Shown here piece after piece: positions 1 through 8,787 of a DNA stretch of 64,000 bases (the stretch's first letter is position 1; each line of letters opens with the position of its first letter). The stretch is from Pseudomonadota bacterium (GTDB taxonomy: Bacteria > Pseudomonadota > Alphaproteobacteria > Rhizobiales > Phreatobacteraceae), in assembly GCA_020161695.1 (NCBI GenBank), contig JAIUOO010000001.1, positions 124,001-188,000 of the forward strand, read 5' to 3'. A program made the translations under genes and the position numbers. The notes below the pieces were generated by a model, which saw nothing but the letters and a program-made list of their open reading frames with translations, made no database searches and had not been told where the DNA came from.

Positions 1-488
1 TTCTGCGCCTGACCATGCTCAAGACCCACTACCGCCAGCCGATCGACTGGACGGTCCGGACCATGGAGGAAAGCTGGAAGACGCTTGCCGGCTGGTATCG
101 CGCGACGGCGGATGCCTCGCCCGCCGCTGTTCCTCAGGCCGTGCTCGAAGCTCTCGGCGACGATCTCAATACGGCGAAGGTCATTGCCGAACTCCATGCG
201 CTCGACAAGCGCGGCGACCATGCCGGCCTGAAGGCAGCGCTGGATCTGCTCGGTTTCGATGACGCACGGGCCGGCGAACTGACGGCCATCGCCGATGCGG
301 AAGCCGACATGAAGGATACCGCGCGCGTCGAGGATCTCGTCGCCGCCCGCCTCGCCGCCCGCAAGGCCAAGAACTTCGCGGAATCCGACCGCCTCCGCGA
401 CGAACTCGTGGCCATGGGCATTCAGCTTATGGACGGCAAGGACCCCGCGACCGGCGAACTGACCACGACCTGGGAGGTGGTGCGATGA
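1..488 (+). CDS. cysS: Cysteinyl-tRNA synthetase, C-terminal part (truncated by window edge)
   Basis: C-terminal end of cysteinyl-tRNA synthetase, the cytoplasmic enzyme that charges tRNA-Cys. The frame is open from the left edge (codons read from base 3), so the catalytic domain with HIGH and KMSKS lies outside the window. About 162 residues remain. They begin at 'MLKTHYRQPIDW', the stretch after the catalytic domain, and cover the helical anticodon-binding region ('DDLNTAKVIAELHALD') and the typical CysS tail 'ARKAKNFAESDRLRDEL'. The stop overlaps the next ATG (ATGA), so the GFA and cimA genes are probably translationally coupled to it. Confidence 0.93.
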   Translation, partial: LRLTMLKTHYRQPIDWTVRTMEESWKTLAGWYRATADASPAAVPQAVLEALGDDLNTAKVIAELHALDKRGDHAGLKAALDLLGFDDARAGELTAIADAEADMKDTARVEDLVAARLAARKAKNFAESDRLRDELVAMGIQLMDGKDPATGELTTTWEVVR

Positions 489-958
489 CCCGCATCACCG
501 GCGGCTGCCAGTGCGGGGCGGTGCGCTATGCGTGCCAAGGCCTCGGTCGCGCCGTCGTCTGCCATTGCCGCATGTGCCAGAAGGCGCTCGGCAACGTTTT
601 AGGCGTCTTCGTCATGGCGCAGGGGCTGACCTGGACGCGCGGCAAGCCGAAATATTTCGCGAGTTCCAACAAGGCCATGCGCGGCTTCTGCGCTGCCTGC
701 GGCACGCCGCTCTGCGTCATGGATGCGCCCGGCCACTACGAACTGGCCGTCGGCACCCTCGACCATCCGCAAGCCGTTCAGCCGGAGGCCCAGGTCTGCG
801 TTGGCGGCCGCGCATCCTGGCTTGCCGAACTCGCAGGGCTTCCGACACCGGCCGGCGATGCCAAAGCCGAATGGGACGGCCATTTCGCCAGCGTCATCTC
901 CAAACAGCATCCCGACCACGACACGGAGGTCTGGCCGCCGGCCGACCGCACGCCATGA
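485..958 (+). CDS. GFA-fold zinc protein (CENP-V/GFA domain)
   Basis: A 157-residue protein of the glutathione-dependent formaldehyde-activating (GFA) fold. Zinc ligands are visible in the expected order: CQCG near residue 9, CHCRMC near residue 27 and CGTPLC near residue 73. Family members bind zinc, and a few act on S-hydroxymethyl-glutathione or related adducts, but most have no proven substrate, so I infer only a zinc-binding small-molecule or thiol-related role. The length is normal for a single-domain member. The gene overlaps cysS upstream and cimA downstream by 4 bp each, suggesting one transcript. Confidence 0.85.
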   Translation: MTRITGGCQCGAVRYACQGLGRAVVCHCRMCQKALGNVLGVFVMAQGLTWTRGKPKYFASSNKAMRGFCAACGTPLCVMDAPGHYELAVGTLDHPQAVQPEAQVCVGGRASWLAELAGLPTPAGDAKAEWDGHFASVISKQHPDHDTEVWPPADRTP

Positions 959-2568
959 CCCTTGAGACCACGACCGAGCCCGAGCGCCTCTACCTGTTCG
1001 ACACGACGCTGCGCGACGGCGCGCAGACGACCGGCGTCGACTTCTCGCTGGACGACAAGCGCAAGATCGCCGCGCTGCTGGACGATCTCGGCCTCGACTA
1101 TATCGAGGGCGGCTATCCCGGCGCGAATCCTACCGATACCGCCCTGTTCGCCGAAAAGCGCAAGCTCAATGCCCGCTTCACCGCCTTCGGCATGACCAAG
1201 CGGGCGGGACGCTCGGCGGCCAACGATCCCGGCGTCGCGGCGCTGCTCGACGCCAAGGCCGACGCCATCTGCTTCGTCGCCAAGGCCTGGGACTATCACG
1301 TCCATGTCGCGCTCGGCGCGACGCTGGATGAGAACATCGACGGCATCCGGGATTCGGTCGCGACCGCCAAGGCGCGCGGTTTCGAGGTGCTGCTCGACTG
1401 CGAGCACTTCTTCGACGGCTTCAAGGCCAATCCGGACTATGCGCTGACCTGCGCGAAGACGGCCTACGAGGCCGGCGCCCGCTGGGTCGTGCTCTGCGAC
1501 ACCAATGGCGGCACGCTGCCGGAGGAGGTCGCGGAGATCGTCGGCAAGGTCACCGCGGTCGTGCCGGGCGCGCATCTCGGCATCCACGCCCATAACGACA
1601 CCGAGCAGGCAGTAGCGAATTCGCTTGCCGCCGTGCGCGCGGGCGCGCGCCAGATCCAGGGCACTCTCAACGGTCTCGGCGAGCGTTGCGGCAACGCAAA
1701 CCTCACTTCGCTGATCCCGACGCTGCTGATGAAACCCGGCTATGCCGGGCGGTTCCAGATCGGCGTGACCACGGAGAAGCTCGCCCATCTGACGAAAGCC
1801 TCGCGCAAGCTGGACGAGCTGCTCAACCGCTCGCCGAACCGGCACGCGCCCTATGTCGGCGCCTCGGCCTTCGCCACCAAGGCGGGCATCCATGCCTCCG
1901 CGGTGCTGAAGGAGCCCGAGACCTACGAGCATGTTCCGCCGGAGACGGTCGGCAACCGCCGCCACGTCCTCGTCTCCGAACAGGCCGGCAAATCCAATGT
2001 GCTCGCCGAACTGGAACGCGTCGGGCTGACGGTCGCCAAGGACGATCCGCGCGTCGTCCGGATCCTCGACGAGGTGAAGGAGCGCGAGAGCCTCGGCTAT
2101 GCCTATGAGGGCGCGGACGCCTCGTTCTTCCTGCTCGCCAAGCGGGTCATGGGCGAGGTTCCCGCCTTCTTCGCGGTCGAGCGGTTCAAGGTCAGCGTCG
2201 AGCGCCGCTACAACGCGATGGGCGACCTCGTGACCTTTTCGGAAGCGACGGTGAAGGTGAAGGTCGGCGACGAGGAGCTGATCTCGGCCGCCGAGGGCAA
2301 TGGCCCGGTCAATGCGCTGGACGCTGCCCTGCGCAAGGACCTCGGCCGTTACCAGCGCTTCATCGACGATCTCGAACTGGTCGATTTCCGCGTACGCATC
2401 CTCAATGGCGGCACCGGCGCGGTGACGCGCGTGCTGATCGAGAGCAAGAACGGCCAGGGCGACACGTGGACCACGGTCGGCGTGTCGGCCAATGTCGTCG
2501 ATGCGAGCTTCCAGGCGCTGACGGATTCGATCACCTACAAGCTGGTCAAGGACGGCGCCGGGGTGTGA
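955..2568 (+). CDS. cimA: (R)-citramalate synthase
   Basis: Condenses pyruvate and acetyl-CoA to (R)-citramalate, the first step of the threonine-independent route to 2-oxobutyrate and isoleucine. The 537-residue protein has the HMGL-like TIM barrel ('LFDTTLRDGAQ' near residue 14 with the catalytic Arg and metal-binding Asp, 'HAHNDTEQA' and 'GLGERCGNA' in the middle) and a C-terminal LeuA-type allosteric domain ('NGPVNALDAAL', 'RVLIES'). The insert pattern and length match the CimA/TIGR00977 type rather than LeuA. The start ATG overlaps the GFA stop (ATGA). A 2-isopropylmalate synthase paralogue role cannot be fully excluded. Confidence 0.92.
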   Translation: MTLETTTEPERLYLFDTTLRDGAQTTGVDFSLDDKRKIAALLDDLGLDYIEGGYPGANPTDTALFAEKRKLNARFTAFGMTKRAGRSAANDPGVAALLDAKADAICFVAKAWDYHVHVALGATLDENIDGIRDSVATAKARGFEVLLDCEHFFDGFKANPDYALTCAKTAYEAGARWVVLCDTNGGTLPEEVAEIVGKVTAVVPGAHLGIHAHNDTEQAVANSLAAVRAGARQIQGTLNGLGERCGNANLTSLIPTLLMKPGYAGRFQIGVTTEKLAHLTKASRKLDELLNRSPNRHAPYVGASAFATKAGIHASAVLKEPETYEHVPPETVGNRRHVLVSEQAGKSNVLAELERVGLTVAKDDPRVVRILDEVKERESLGYAYEGADASFFLLAKRVMGEVPAFFAVERFKVSVERRYNAMGDLVTFSEATVKVKVGDEELISAAEGNGPVNALDAALRKDLGRYQRFIDDLELVDFRVRILNGGTGAVTRVLIESKNGQGDTWTTVGVSANVVDASFQALTDSITYKLVKDGAGV

Positions 2569-2572
2569 GCCG

Positions 2573-2866
2573 TCAGAGATGCTGGTCGATGTCCATGCGC
2601 TTGTGCAGGATGCGAACAACGTCGATCTGCTTCGCGCCAATGCGGTAGAGGATCACGTGTGATCCGGCCGCAGCCACCCGTATGCCCGGCCTGATCTCGT
2701 CGGCCTGTCGGCCCATGCGCGGAAACCGGCAAAGCCGCTGCATCACGGCATGCAGGCCGCGAACATAGGCTACAGCCTGATCGAACCCCCCGGCTTCTTC
2801 CGAATAGCTGACGATGTCGTCGAGATCGCGCTGGGCTCGTGGCGTCAGCGCGAGTTGCATCAGCAT
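2573..2866 (-). CDS. parE: ParE/RelE-superfamily toxin
   Basis: A 97-residue toxin of the RelE/ParE fold. Visible landmarks are 'LTPRAQRDLDDIVSYS' at the N-terminus, the central 'CRFPRMGRQADEIRPGIR' and the C-terminal 'HVILYRIGAKQIDVVRILHKRMD', the standard ParE pattern. Its start overlaps the end of the antitoxin gene by 7 bp, the normal antitoxin-first layout. Known ParE proteins poison DNA gyrase; whether this one does is inference. The gene is convergent with cimA, only 4 bp from its stop, with no recognisable terminator between them. Confidence 0.9.
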   Translation of the reverse strand: MLMQLALTPRAQRDLDDIVSYSEEAGGFDQAVAYVRGLHAVMQRLCRFPRMGRQADEIRPGIRVAAAGSHVILYRIGAKQIDVVRILHKRMDIDQHL

Positions 2867-3108
2867 TCCGTGCGACGATCCGCCTTGCGGGCGATGAATG
2901 CTCCCACGTCGAAAGGCGTGGCAGGTCCGCTGCGGTCGCCATCATCGACGGCGGCTCGCAAAGCCTCAAGCTGGGCCTCCCGCTCCTGAAGCAGGCGAAG
3001 TCCGGCGCGGACGACGTCGCTGGCCGAGCCGTAGCGGCCATCGGCCACCTGCTCATCGATGAAGCGCACGAAATTCTCGCCGAGGCTGACGGACGTATTC
3101 CTTGACAT
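2860..3108 (-). CDS. parD: ParD-type antitoxin
   Basis: An 82-residue ribbon-helix-helix antitoxin. The N-terminal 'NTSVSLGENFVRFIDEQVADGRYGSASDVVRAGLRLLQ' region (read in two parts: beta strand, then two helices) is the classic ParD DNA-binding domain, and the C-terminal tail 'FDVGAFIARKADR' would wrap the toxin. I place the start at the ATG at 3108; an in-frame TTG two codons earlier is less likely because it would lie only 5 bp from a putative operator. The gene overlaps parE, and the pair should autoregulate. Confidence 0.9.
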   Translation of the reverse strand: MSRNTSVSLGENFVRFIDEQVADGRYGSASDVVRAGLRLLQEREAQLEALRAAVDDGDRSGPATPFDVGAFIARKADRRTEC

Positions 3109-3118
3109 GCCCAAGCTA

Positions 3119-3133
3119 TACCAAAATCCGGTA
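3119..3133. promoter_or_regulatory. Candidate ParD operator
   Basis: TACC-N7-GGTA (within TATACCAAAATCCGGTACA) is an imperfect palindrome immediately upstream of the parD start. Its position fits autorepression by the ParD ribbon-helix-helix domain. Short arms make this tentative. Confidence 0.35.
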
Positions 3134-3147
3134 CAGCCCTCAACGCC

Positions 3148-3759
3148 TCACATCTTCCCGGTCACGATCGGGTCGTGCTCGGCCGAAAGCGCCTCCTGCG
3201 GCAGGCTGGCGACCTGCGCCTGCAAGGCCGGGATGATGTCGCGGACCTCGTCGATGACCGAATATTTCACCTGCAGCCCCGGCCGGATGAAGCCTTCGTC
3301 CTTCATGTGATCGAGCAGGACGCGGAGCGGGTCCCAGAAGCCGCCGACATTGGCGATGGCGACGGGCTTGGCATGCCGGCCAAGCTGCGCCCAGGTCATC
3401 TGCTCGATGAGTTCCTCCAGCGTGCCGATGCCGCCCGGCAGCGCGACGAATGCGTCCGCCTCGGTGAACATGCGCATCTTGCGGGTGTGCATGTCGGGAA
3501 CGATGACGAGATCCATGACGCCGTCGAGCGACATTTCCTTGCGCTTGAGGAAATCCGGGATGATGCCGGTGACCTTGCCGCCGCCGTCGATGACCGCCGA
3601 GGCAAGCGCGCCCATCAGGCCGATCCCACCGCCGCCATAGACGAGACGGATGCCGGCCTTGGCCATGGCCGCGCCGAATTCCTTGGCGGCGTTCACGTGG
3701 ATGTCCGCGTGGCCGTTGCCCGAGCCGCAATAGACACAGATGGATGTGATCGTCGCCAT
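3148..3759 (-). CDS. LOG-family protein (nucleoside 5'-monophosphate phosphoribohydrolase type)
   Basis: A 203-residue Rossmann-fold protein of the LOG/TIGR00730 family. The signature is clear: 'CVYCGSGNG' at the N-terminus, 'VYGGGGIGLMG' near residue 43 and the PGGxGTxxE motif 'LPGGIGTLEELIEQMTW' near residue 105. Plant and some bacterial members release cytokinin bases from riboside monophosphates; others are housekeeping AMP or pyrimidine phosphoribohydrolases. The frame stays open upstream, but the ATG at 3759 starts the conserved sequence. It is divergent from the ABC exporter gene. Confidence 0.87.
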   Translation of the reverse strand: MATITSICVYCGSGNGHADIHVNAAKEFGAAMAKAGIRLVYGGGGIGLMGALASAVIDGGGKVTGIIPDFLKRKEMSLDGVMDLVIVPDMHTRKMRMFTEADAFVALPGGIGTLEELIEQMTWAQLGRHAKPVAIANVGGFWDPLRVLLDHMKDEGFIRPGLQVKYSVIDEVRDIIPALQAQVASLPQEALSAEHDPIVTGKM

Positions 3760-3947
3760 GGCGGCCTCTTCCGGCATCGGGCCCGCAACCGGGCCGCTTG
3801 AATCGTCCTTGAACGAACCATAGCGCCCATGCGCGGCGAGGTCAGCCATGCATTGCCGGCCGCCGGCAGTCTCTTCCCCTGCCCGCTGCTGTGATTATAT
3901 CGGTTCCAGAGAAGAACGGCCTCCGGCCGACCAGGGAAGCAGACAAC

Positions 3948-5909
3948 TTGTCCTCCAGCGCCGATCCGACCGCGGCTCCCGCCGCCGCCCGCGTTTCCGC
4001 GGAGGGCGGCGCGCTGACACGCACCATCGTTCATCTCTGGCCGTTCATCTGGCCCGGGGAGCGCCCGGACCTCAAGGCGCGCGTCGTCTGGGCCATGGTG
4101 CTGCTGGTCGTCGCCAAGCTCGTCACCATGGTGGTGCCGTTCACCTTCAAATGGGCGACGGACGCACTCGCGGCGCCGAAGGTCGAGATGACCTCGTGGT
4201 GGGCCTGGCTCATCGCGGCGCCAGTGGCGCTGACCGCCTCCTACGGCATTACCCGCGTCCTGATGGCGCTGGTGACGCAGGGGCGCGACGCCCTGTTCGC
4301 CAAGGTCTCCATGCACGCCGTCAGGCGGCTGGCGCTGATCACCTTCGAGCATATGCACGCCCTGTCGCTGCGCTTCCATCTGGAGCGCAAGACAGGCGGC
4401 CTCACGCGCGTGCTCGAGCGCGGGCGCAATGCCATCGAGACCATCGTCCGGATGATCATCCTCCAGCTCGCGCCGACGATCCTGGAGCTCGCGCTGATCG
4501 TCGGCGTGCTGCTGTGGATGTTCGACTGGCGCTATGTCGTGGTGATCCTCGCGACCGTCGCGGCCTATCTCGCCTTCACCTATGCCGCCACCGAATGGCG
4601 CATCGCCATCCGCCGCGACATGAACGACAGCGACACCAACGCCAACGTCAAGGCAATCGACTCGCTGCTCAACTACGAGACCGTGAAATACTTCTCGGCC
4701 GAGGAGCGCGAGCGCGCCCGCTACGACGTCTCGATGGCCCGCTATGAGAAGGCCTCGACCAAGGCGCTGACCTCGCTCGCTGTGCTGAACGCCGGGCAGG
4801 CCGCGATCTTCACGGTCGGCATGACCATCTGCATGGCCATGTGCGCGGTGGACATCGCCGCCGGACGCAACACGGTCGGCGACTTCGTCATGATCAACGC
4901 CATGATGATCCAGCTTTACCAGCCGCTGAACTTCATGGGCATGGTCTATCGCGAGATCAAACAGGCGGTGACCGATATCGAGGCGATGTTCGCGATCCTC
5001 GGCCGCAACCCCGAGATCAAGGACCGGGCCGGTGCGCAGCCGCTGGCCGTCGGCGGCGGCACGATCCGTTTCGACGACGTCCATTTCTCCTACGACCCGG
5101 CGCGGCCGATCCTGAAGGGCGTGTCGTTCGAGGTGCCGGCGGGCAAGACGGTCGCCATCGTCGGGCCGTCCGGCGCGGGCAAATCGACCATCTCGCGCCT
5201 GCTGTTCCGCTTCTACGACATCGCCGAAGGGCGCATTTCCATCGACGGGCAGGATATCCGCGACATCACCCAGTCGTCGCTGCGGCAGGCGATCGGCATG
5301 GTTCCGCAGGACACCGTGCTGTTCAACGACACGATCCGCTACAACATCCGCTACGGCCGCTGGGATGCCAGCGACGCGGAGGTGGAGGAAGCCGCCCGCC
5401 TCGCCCAGATCGACGCCTTCATCCGCCGCAGCCCCATGGGCTACGAGACCGAGGTCGGCGAGCGGGGCCTGAAGCTCTCGGGCGGCGAGAAGCAGCGCGT
5501 GGCCATCGCGCGCACCATGCTGAAATCGCCGCCGATCCTGGTGCTGGACGAGGCGACCTCGGCGCTCGACAGCCATACCGAGCAGGAGATCCAGGGCGCT
5601 CTCGACCGGATCGCCGAAAACCGCACCGCCATCGTCATCGCACACCGCCTGTCGACGGTGGTCGATGCCGACGAGATCATCGTCCTCGACGGCGGCAGGG
5701 TGGCCGAGCGCGGCACGCATGCGGACCTGCTTGCCAAGGGCGGCCTCTATGCCGGATTGTGGAACCGCCAGCGCGAGGCTGCCGAGGCCGAGGAGAAGAT
5801 CGCGGGGCTCGATCGCGGCGTTCCCGCGCGGTCGCAGGAAGCTGCCCCGGATTCGCCCGAAGACAATGGTGCCATGGGCAGCATGCCGCCGCGCGCGGCG
5901 GCGGAATGA
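3948..5909 (+). CDS. Atm1/HMT1-type ABC exporter (fused permease and ATPase)
   Basis: Half-transporter of the Atm1/ABCB7 class, which in alphaproteobacteria exports glutathione-linked or polysulfide/metal conjugates. About six membrane helices (residues 30-320) are followed by an ATPase domain with Walker A 'GPSGAGKST', Q-loop 'GMVPQD', signature 'LSGGEKQR' and Walker B 'ILVLDEATSALD'. The 'NYETVKYFSAEERERARYD' stretch between helices is typical of Atm1 homologues. The start is uncertain: I prefer TTG 3948, which has a GGGAAG Shine-Dalgarno 7 nt upstream, over GTG 3891, which has none; there is no good ATG before the first membrane helix. The stop overlaps the next ATG. Confidence 0.9.
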   Translation: MSSSADPTAAPAAARVSAEGGALTRTIVHLWPFIWPGERPDLKARVVWAMVLLVVAKLVTMVVPFTFKWATDALAAPKVEMTSWWAWLIAAPVALTASYGITRVLMALVTQGRDALFAKVSMHAVRRLALITFEHMHALSLRFHLERKTGGLTRVLERGRNAIETIVRMIILQLAPTILELALIVGVLLWMFDWRYVVVILATVAAYLAFTYAATEWRIAIRRDMNDSDTNANVKAIDSLLNYETVKYFSAEERERARYDVSMARYEKASTKALTSLAVLNAGQAAIFTVGMTICMAMCAVDIAAGRNTVGDFVMINAMMIQLYQPLNFMGMVYREIKQAVTDIEAMFAILGRNPEIKDRAGAQPLAVGGGTIRFDDVHFSYDPARPILKGVSFEVPAGKTVAIVGPSGAGKSTISRLLFRFYDIAEGRISIDGQDIRDITQSSLRQAIGMVPQDTVLFNDTIRYNIRYGRWDASDAEVEEAARLAQIDAFIRRSPMGYETEVGERGLKLSGGEKQRVAIARTMLKSPPILVLDEATSALDSHTEQEIQGALDRIAENRTAIVIAHRLSTVVDADEIIVLDGGRVAERGTHADLLAKGGLYAGLWNRQREAAEAEEKIAGLDRGVPARSQEAAPDSPEDNGAMGSMPPRAAAE

Positions 5910-6679
5910 ACGAAGGCAAGAACGGATCGCCGGACCGGCAGAGCATGGTCGAGACACGAGAACGCCCGCTGTCGCTGTCCTACCGCCGTCCCGCGGATAG
6001 GTCGGAGCGTGCTGTGCTCGAACAGGCGCTGGACGGCCTGCGCCATGACGCCCAGTCCGACCTCGCCGAGGTCGGCTCCGGCCTCGGCCTCGGGGCCATC
6101 ACCCTCCTCTTCATCGGCCCCGTGGCGCTGCTCGTCGCCTGGACGCTGCAATTCGCGACCGGCATCACCTTCGGCACGGACCGCACGTGGCTCGCGGCGG
6201 CGCTGCTGTGGCTAGGCGGCTGGGCCGCGATGAGCGCCTGGCGCGTCATGACTCGCCGCGGCCGGATGAGTTCGCTCCGCCGGGCGCTGATGGCCGATAT
6301 CGCGGAAGGCGAGGTGCAGGAGGAAAGCTGGCGCTTCGTCGAGGCGGTCGGCTTCCAGGAGGCGGAGAAACTGCCGCTGCTCTACCTGGTCCACGCCGAT
6401 AACGGCGCGACCGTCGCCTTCGAGGAGACGAGGCTCGTCGGGCGCGAGCGCTCGCCGAACGAAGCCATGTTCTCGTCGGCGCCCTCGGATGCGGTGCTGG
6501 TGCGCGGGCCGAAATCCGGCCTGCTGGTCAGTGAGAACTATTCCGGGCCGAGCCTGCCGCTGCTCGACATCCACCCGATGAAGCTTGCCCGCGAGGATCG
6601 GCCCGTCCACGGCACGGTGCTGGACCGGCCGTGGATGGCGGTGGCGTCCTGGCTCACAGGGCGATCGACGATCGGCTGA
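5906..6679 (+). CDS. Uncharacterised two-helix membrane protein coupled to the ABC exporter
   Basis: A 257-residue protein I do not recognise. It has a charged N-terminus of about 60 residues, two adjacent hydrophobic helices ('ITLLFIGPVALLVAWTLQF' and 'WLAAALLWLGGWAAMSAW') and a mixed C-terminal half of about 150 residues without transmembrane character ('SWRFVEAVGFQEAEKLPLLY'). The C-terminal domain is presumably cytoplasmic. It overlaps the Atm1-type gene by 4 bp (ATGA), so co-translation and a role with that exporter are plausible but unproven. Confidence 0.75.
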   Translation: MNEGKNGSPDRQSMVETRERPLSLSYRRPADRSERAVLEQALDGLRHDAQSDLAEVGSGLGLGAITLLFIGPVALLVAWTLQFATGITFGTDRTWLAAALLWLGGWAAMSAWRVMTRRGRMSSLRRALMADIAEGEVQEESWRFVEAVGFQEAEKLPLLYLVHADNGATVAFEETRLVGRERSPNEAMFSSAPSDAVLVRGPKSGLLVSENYSGPSLPLLDIHPMKLAREDRPVHGTVLDRPWMAVASWLTGRSTIG

Positions 6680-6689
6680 CCGCCCGCGG

Positions 6690-6752
6690 TCAGCGGCGGT
6701 CGTTCCGGGGCTTGGGGGCCGAGAGCAGCAGACGGGCGACGAAGAGCGACAT
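6690..6752 (-). CDS. Possible 20-residue microprotein
   Basis: Short frame on the minus strand encoding MSLFVARLLLSAPKPRNDRR: a hydrophobic start followed by a basic proline-containing tail. An AAGGA lies about 13 nt upstream of its ATG, rather far. It sits in the 178-bp gap between the membrane protein and DUF2783. Support is weak; the only reason to list it is that it ends cleanly and nothing else explains the interval. Confidence 0.2.
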   Translation of the reverse strand: MSLFVARLLLSAPKPRNDRR

Positions 6753-6857
6753 GGCGGCGGGTCCTTGAAGGTGGGGTTGGCCGCGACGTGACGGCGGATG
6801 GCGCCTGTTTGCCCGGTCGGCATTTCACGCCGACGATCCCTCCCGCTGTCACATATT

Positions 6858-7070
6858 TCAGCCGGGCTGTTTCGTTGCTCCGCCGCCGCGCGCGAGGGCA
6901 ACCGCCTCGGCCAGCACGCCGGCGTCGCCGATATGGTTGGCGAGGATGAGCACCAGGCGCGCATTGAGGTCGGCACTCTGATCGGCGGACAGGCCGCGCT
7001 GCGCCTCGACCAGCAGGCGGAAGGCAGCATCCGGGTCGGCGAAGCGCGAGGTCGTGTCGAGGCCGGTCAT
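6858..7070 (-). CDS. DUF2783 family small protein
   Basis: A 70-residue protein matching the DUF2783 pattern ('AFRLLVEAQRGLSADQSADL' and 'ARLVLILANHIGDAGVLAEA'). This family is usually found next to FAD-dependent aromatic monooxygenases of the MhpA type, exactly as here: it lies 87 bp downstream of such a gene on the same strand. The function is unknown; a role as accessory or stabilising subunit is a guess from neighbourhood. The N-terminus starts at the only ATG in frame. Confidence 0.8.
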   Translation of the reverse strand: MTGLDTTSRFADPDAAFRLLVEAQRGLSADQSADLNARLVLILANHIGDAGVLAEAVALARGGGATKQPG

Positions 7071-7157
7071 CGCTGTTCCTCACAATTCGATTCAGGTCCG
7101 CTCGGGCCGACCTGATGATCTGATTCAACTTGGACTTCCCGACCCAAGTCCCTGGTG

Positions 7158-8744
7158 TCAGAATCCTTTTGCCCGGCGTAGCGCCGCGGCGATCCTGCCG
7201 CCGTCGAAGGTGCGCCAGCGCGCGGCGAGGTGGCCATCGGGCCTGAGCAGGAAGACCGCGCCGGGCGTCGCGTCGAAACGCGCCGCGAACAGTCCCTCCG
7301 TATCGTGGAAATCGCGACCGGCCACCAGCATGGCGCAGCCCGCGACCGGTTCCGGTGCATCGCCGGTGGCGATCAGCGTGAACCGCGCGTCGAGCAGCTC
7401 GCTGAGATAACCCATGTCGCCGTCCGGCCGCGCGACCGGCACGTCGGGAACGGGCGCGCCGAGGCGGGCTGTACCGGCCCATTCCGCATCGTCCGGCGTC
7501 GACAGCGGCGTGTCGTAGGTCGACGGCACGGACAGGCGGCCGGAATTGACCATGCGCTTGGCGAAGCCGGTCCCGGCGGCAAGCGCGAGCACGGCATTGC
7601 GCAGCCTCACTTCGCCCGGCGAGGGCGGCGCGATGAAGTCGGTGGCACGGGTCGAGTTCATGATGTTCTCGTCGGCCGCCGCCCCGCGCTCCAGATCATA
7701 GGTCGCGAGCAGGCCCGGCCCGGCCTCACCCTTCAGGACCAGCGCCAGCTTCCAGGCGAGGTTCTCCGCATCCTGCACGCCGGAATTGGCGCCACGCGCG
7801 CCGAAGGGCGAGACCTGATGGGCGGCGTCGCCAGCGAAGACGACGTGGCCGTGAAGGAAGCGTTCGAGGCGGCGACACTGGAACGTGTAGACCGACACCC
7901 ATTCGAGCGCGAAGTCGTCGTGGCCAAGCATCCGCCGGATGCGCGGCACGACGTTCTCGGGCCGCTTTTCCACCTCGGCATCGGCGTCGCGGCCGAGCTG
8001 GAGGTCGATGCGCCAGACATCGTCCGGCTGCTTGTGCAAGAGCGCGGACTGTCCCGAATGGAACGGCGGCTGGAACCAGAACCAGCGCTCCGTGGGGAAA
8101 TCCGCCGTCATCTTCACGTCGGCAATGAGGAAGCGGTCGTCGAAGACCTCGCCGGCGAAGTCGAGGCCCATGAGCGCGCGGATGGGCGAGCGCGACCCGT
8201 CGCAGGCGATCACCCAGTCGGCCGCCAGCATATAGGGCCCGTCCGGCGTCTCGATGGTCAGGCACACGCCATCGGCGGCCTGCACGATGCCCGTGACACG
8301 GTTGCGCCAGCGCATGTCGATGAGGTCGGACAGTTCGCCCGCGCGCGCCGCCAGCGCCGCCTCGACGTAATATTGCTGGATGTTGATGAAGGCCGGCATC
8401 TTGTGGCCGGTCTCGGGCAGGAGGTCGAAGTCGTAGAGTTCGCGCTCGCCGAGGAACACCCGGCCGCGCTTCCATGTCACGCCCCTGGCGACCAGTTCGT
8501 CGCCGGGACCAAGGCGGTCGAAAATCTCCAGCGTCCGCTTGGCGAAGCAGATGGCGCGACTGCCCTCGCCGATCCGGTCGGCGTCGTCGATGAGGACGAC
8601 GCGGGTACCCGCCAGCGCCAGATCGATGGCGACCGACAAGCCGACCGGTCCGGCACCGACCACGACGACGGGGTGGCGTGCCGGCTCAGGCCGGTCCTGA
8701 TCGGGCGACCGGCGGTAGGCAAACTGGAACCTCGGTGCGTCCAA
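7158..8744 (-). CDS. FAD-dependent aromatic-ring monooxygenase (MhpA/PHBH-like)
   Basis: Flavoprotein hydroxylase of the class that inserts one oxygen atom into phenolic compounds using NAD(P)H. The Rossmann FAD motif 'VVVVGAGPVGLSVAIDLA' lies near residue 25, the DG motif 'VIACDGSRSPIR' in the middle and the GD motif 'VFAGDAAHQVSPFGARG' near residue 300; a thioredoxin-like C-terminal domain follows, as in MhpA. I choose the TTG start at 8744 (GGGAG 6 nt upstream); the frame runs on to 8846, but a palindromic operator would then lie inside the gene. The natural substrate is not predictable. DUF2783 follows. Confidence 0.87.
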   Translation of the reverse strand: MDAPRFQFAYRRSPDQDRPEPARHPVVVVGAGPVGLSVAIDLALAGTRVVLIDDADRIGEGSRAICFAKRTLEIFDRLGPGDELVARGVTWKRGRVFLGERELYDFDLLPETGHKMPAFINIQQYYVEAALAARAGELSDLIDMRWRNRVTGIVQAADGVCLTIETPDGPYMLAADWVIACDGSRSPIRALMGLDFAGEVFDDRFLIADVKMTADFPTERWFWFQPPFHSGQSALLHKQPDDVWRIDLQLGRDADAEVEKRPENVVPRIRRMLGHDDFALEWVSVYTFQCRRLERFLHGHVVFAGDAAHQVSPFGARGANSGVQDAENLAWKLALVLKGEAGPGLLATYDLERGAAADENIMNSTRATDFIAPPSPGEVRLRNAVLALAAGTGFAKRMVNSGRLSVPSTYDTPLSTPDDAEWAGTARLGAPVPDVPVARPDGDMGYLSELLDARFTLIATGDAPEPVAGCAMLVAGRDFHDTEGLFAARFDATPGAVFLLRPDGHLAARWRTFDGGRIAAALRRAKGF

Positions 8745-8765
8745 GGGCGGCTCCCGGGATATCGT

Positions 8766-8787
8766 ATTGGTTACATCTGCAACCAAT
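8766..8787. promoter_or_regulatory. Palindromic operator upstream of the monooxygenase
   Basis: Inverted repeat ATTGGTT-N8-AACCAAT, arms 7 bp, ending about 22 bp upstream of the TTG start of the monooxygenase gene. It looks like the binding site of a dimeric repressor (MarR, GntR or similar); no regulator gene lies next to it, so the partner is unknown. Confidence 0.55.

Noticed and set aside
778..2640. A 620-residue minus-strand frame opposite cimA
   Set aside because: Shadow of cimA, which has clear HMGL-like motifs and an ATGA-coupled start.
2573..3759. Whether ParDE plus the LOG gene forms a defence island
   Set aside because: Only a single common toxin-antitoxin pair beside a housekeeping LOG gene; no nuclease, helicase or restriction genes nearby.
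3693..5957. A 754-residue open frame on the minus strand opposite the ABC exporter
   Set aside because: It mirrors the exporter's codon pattern; its translation is His/Asp/Arg/Gly-rich with no motifs. Long antisense frames are expected at this GC content, and the exporter has every family motif.
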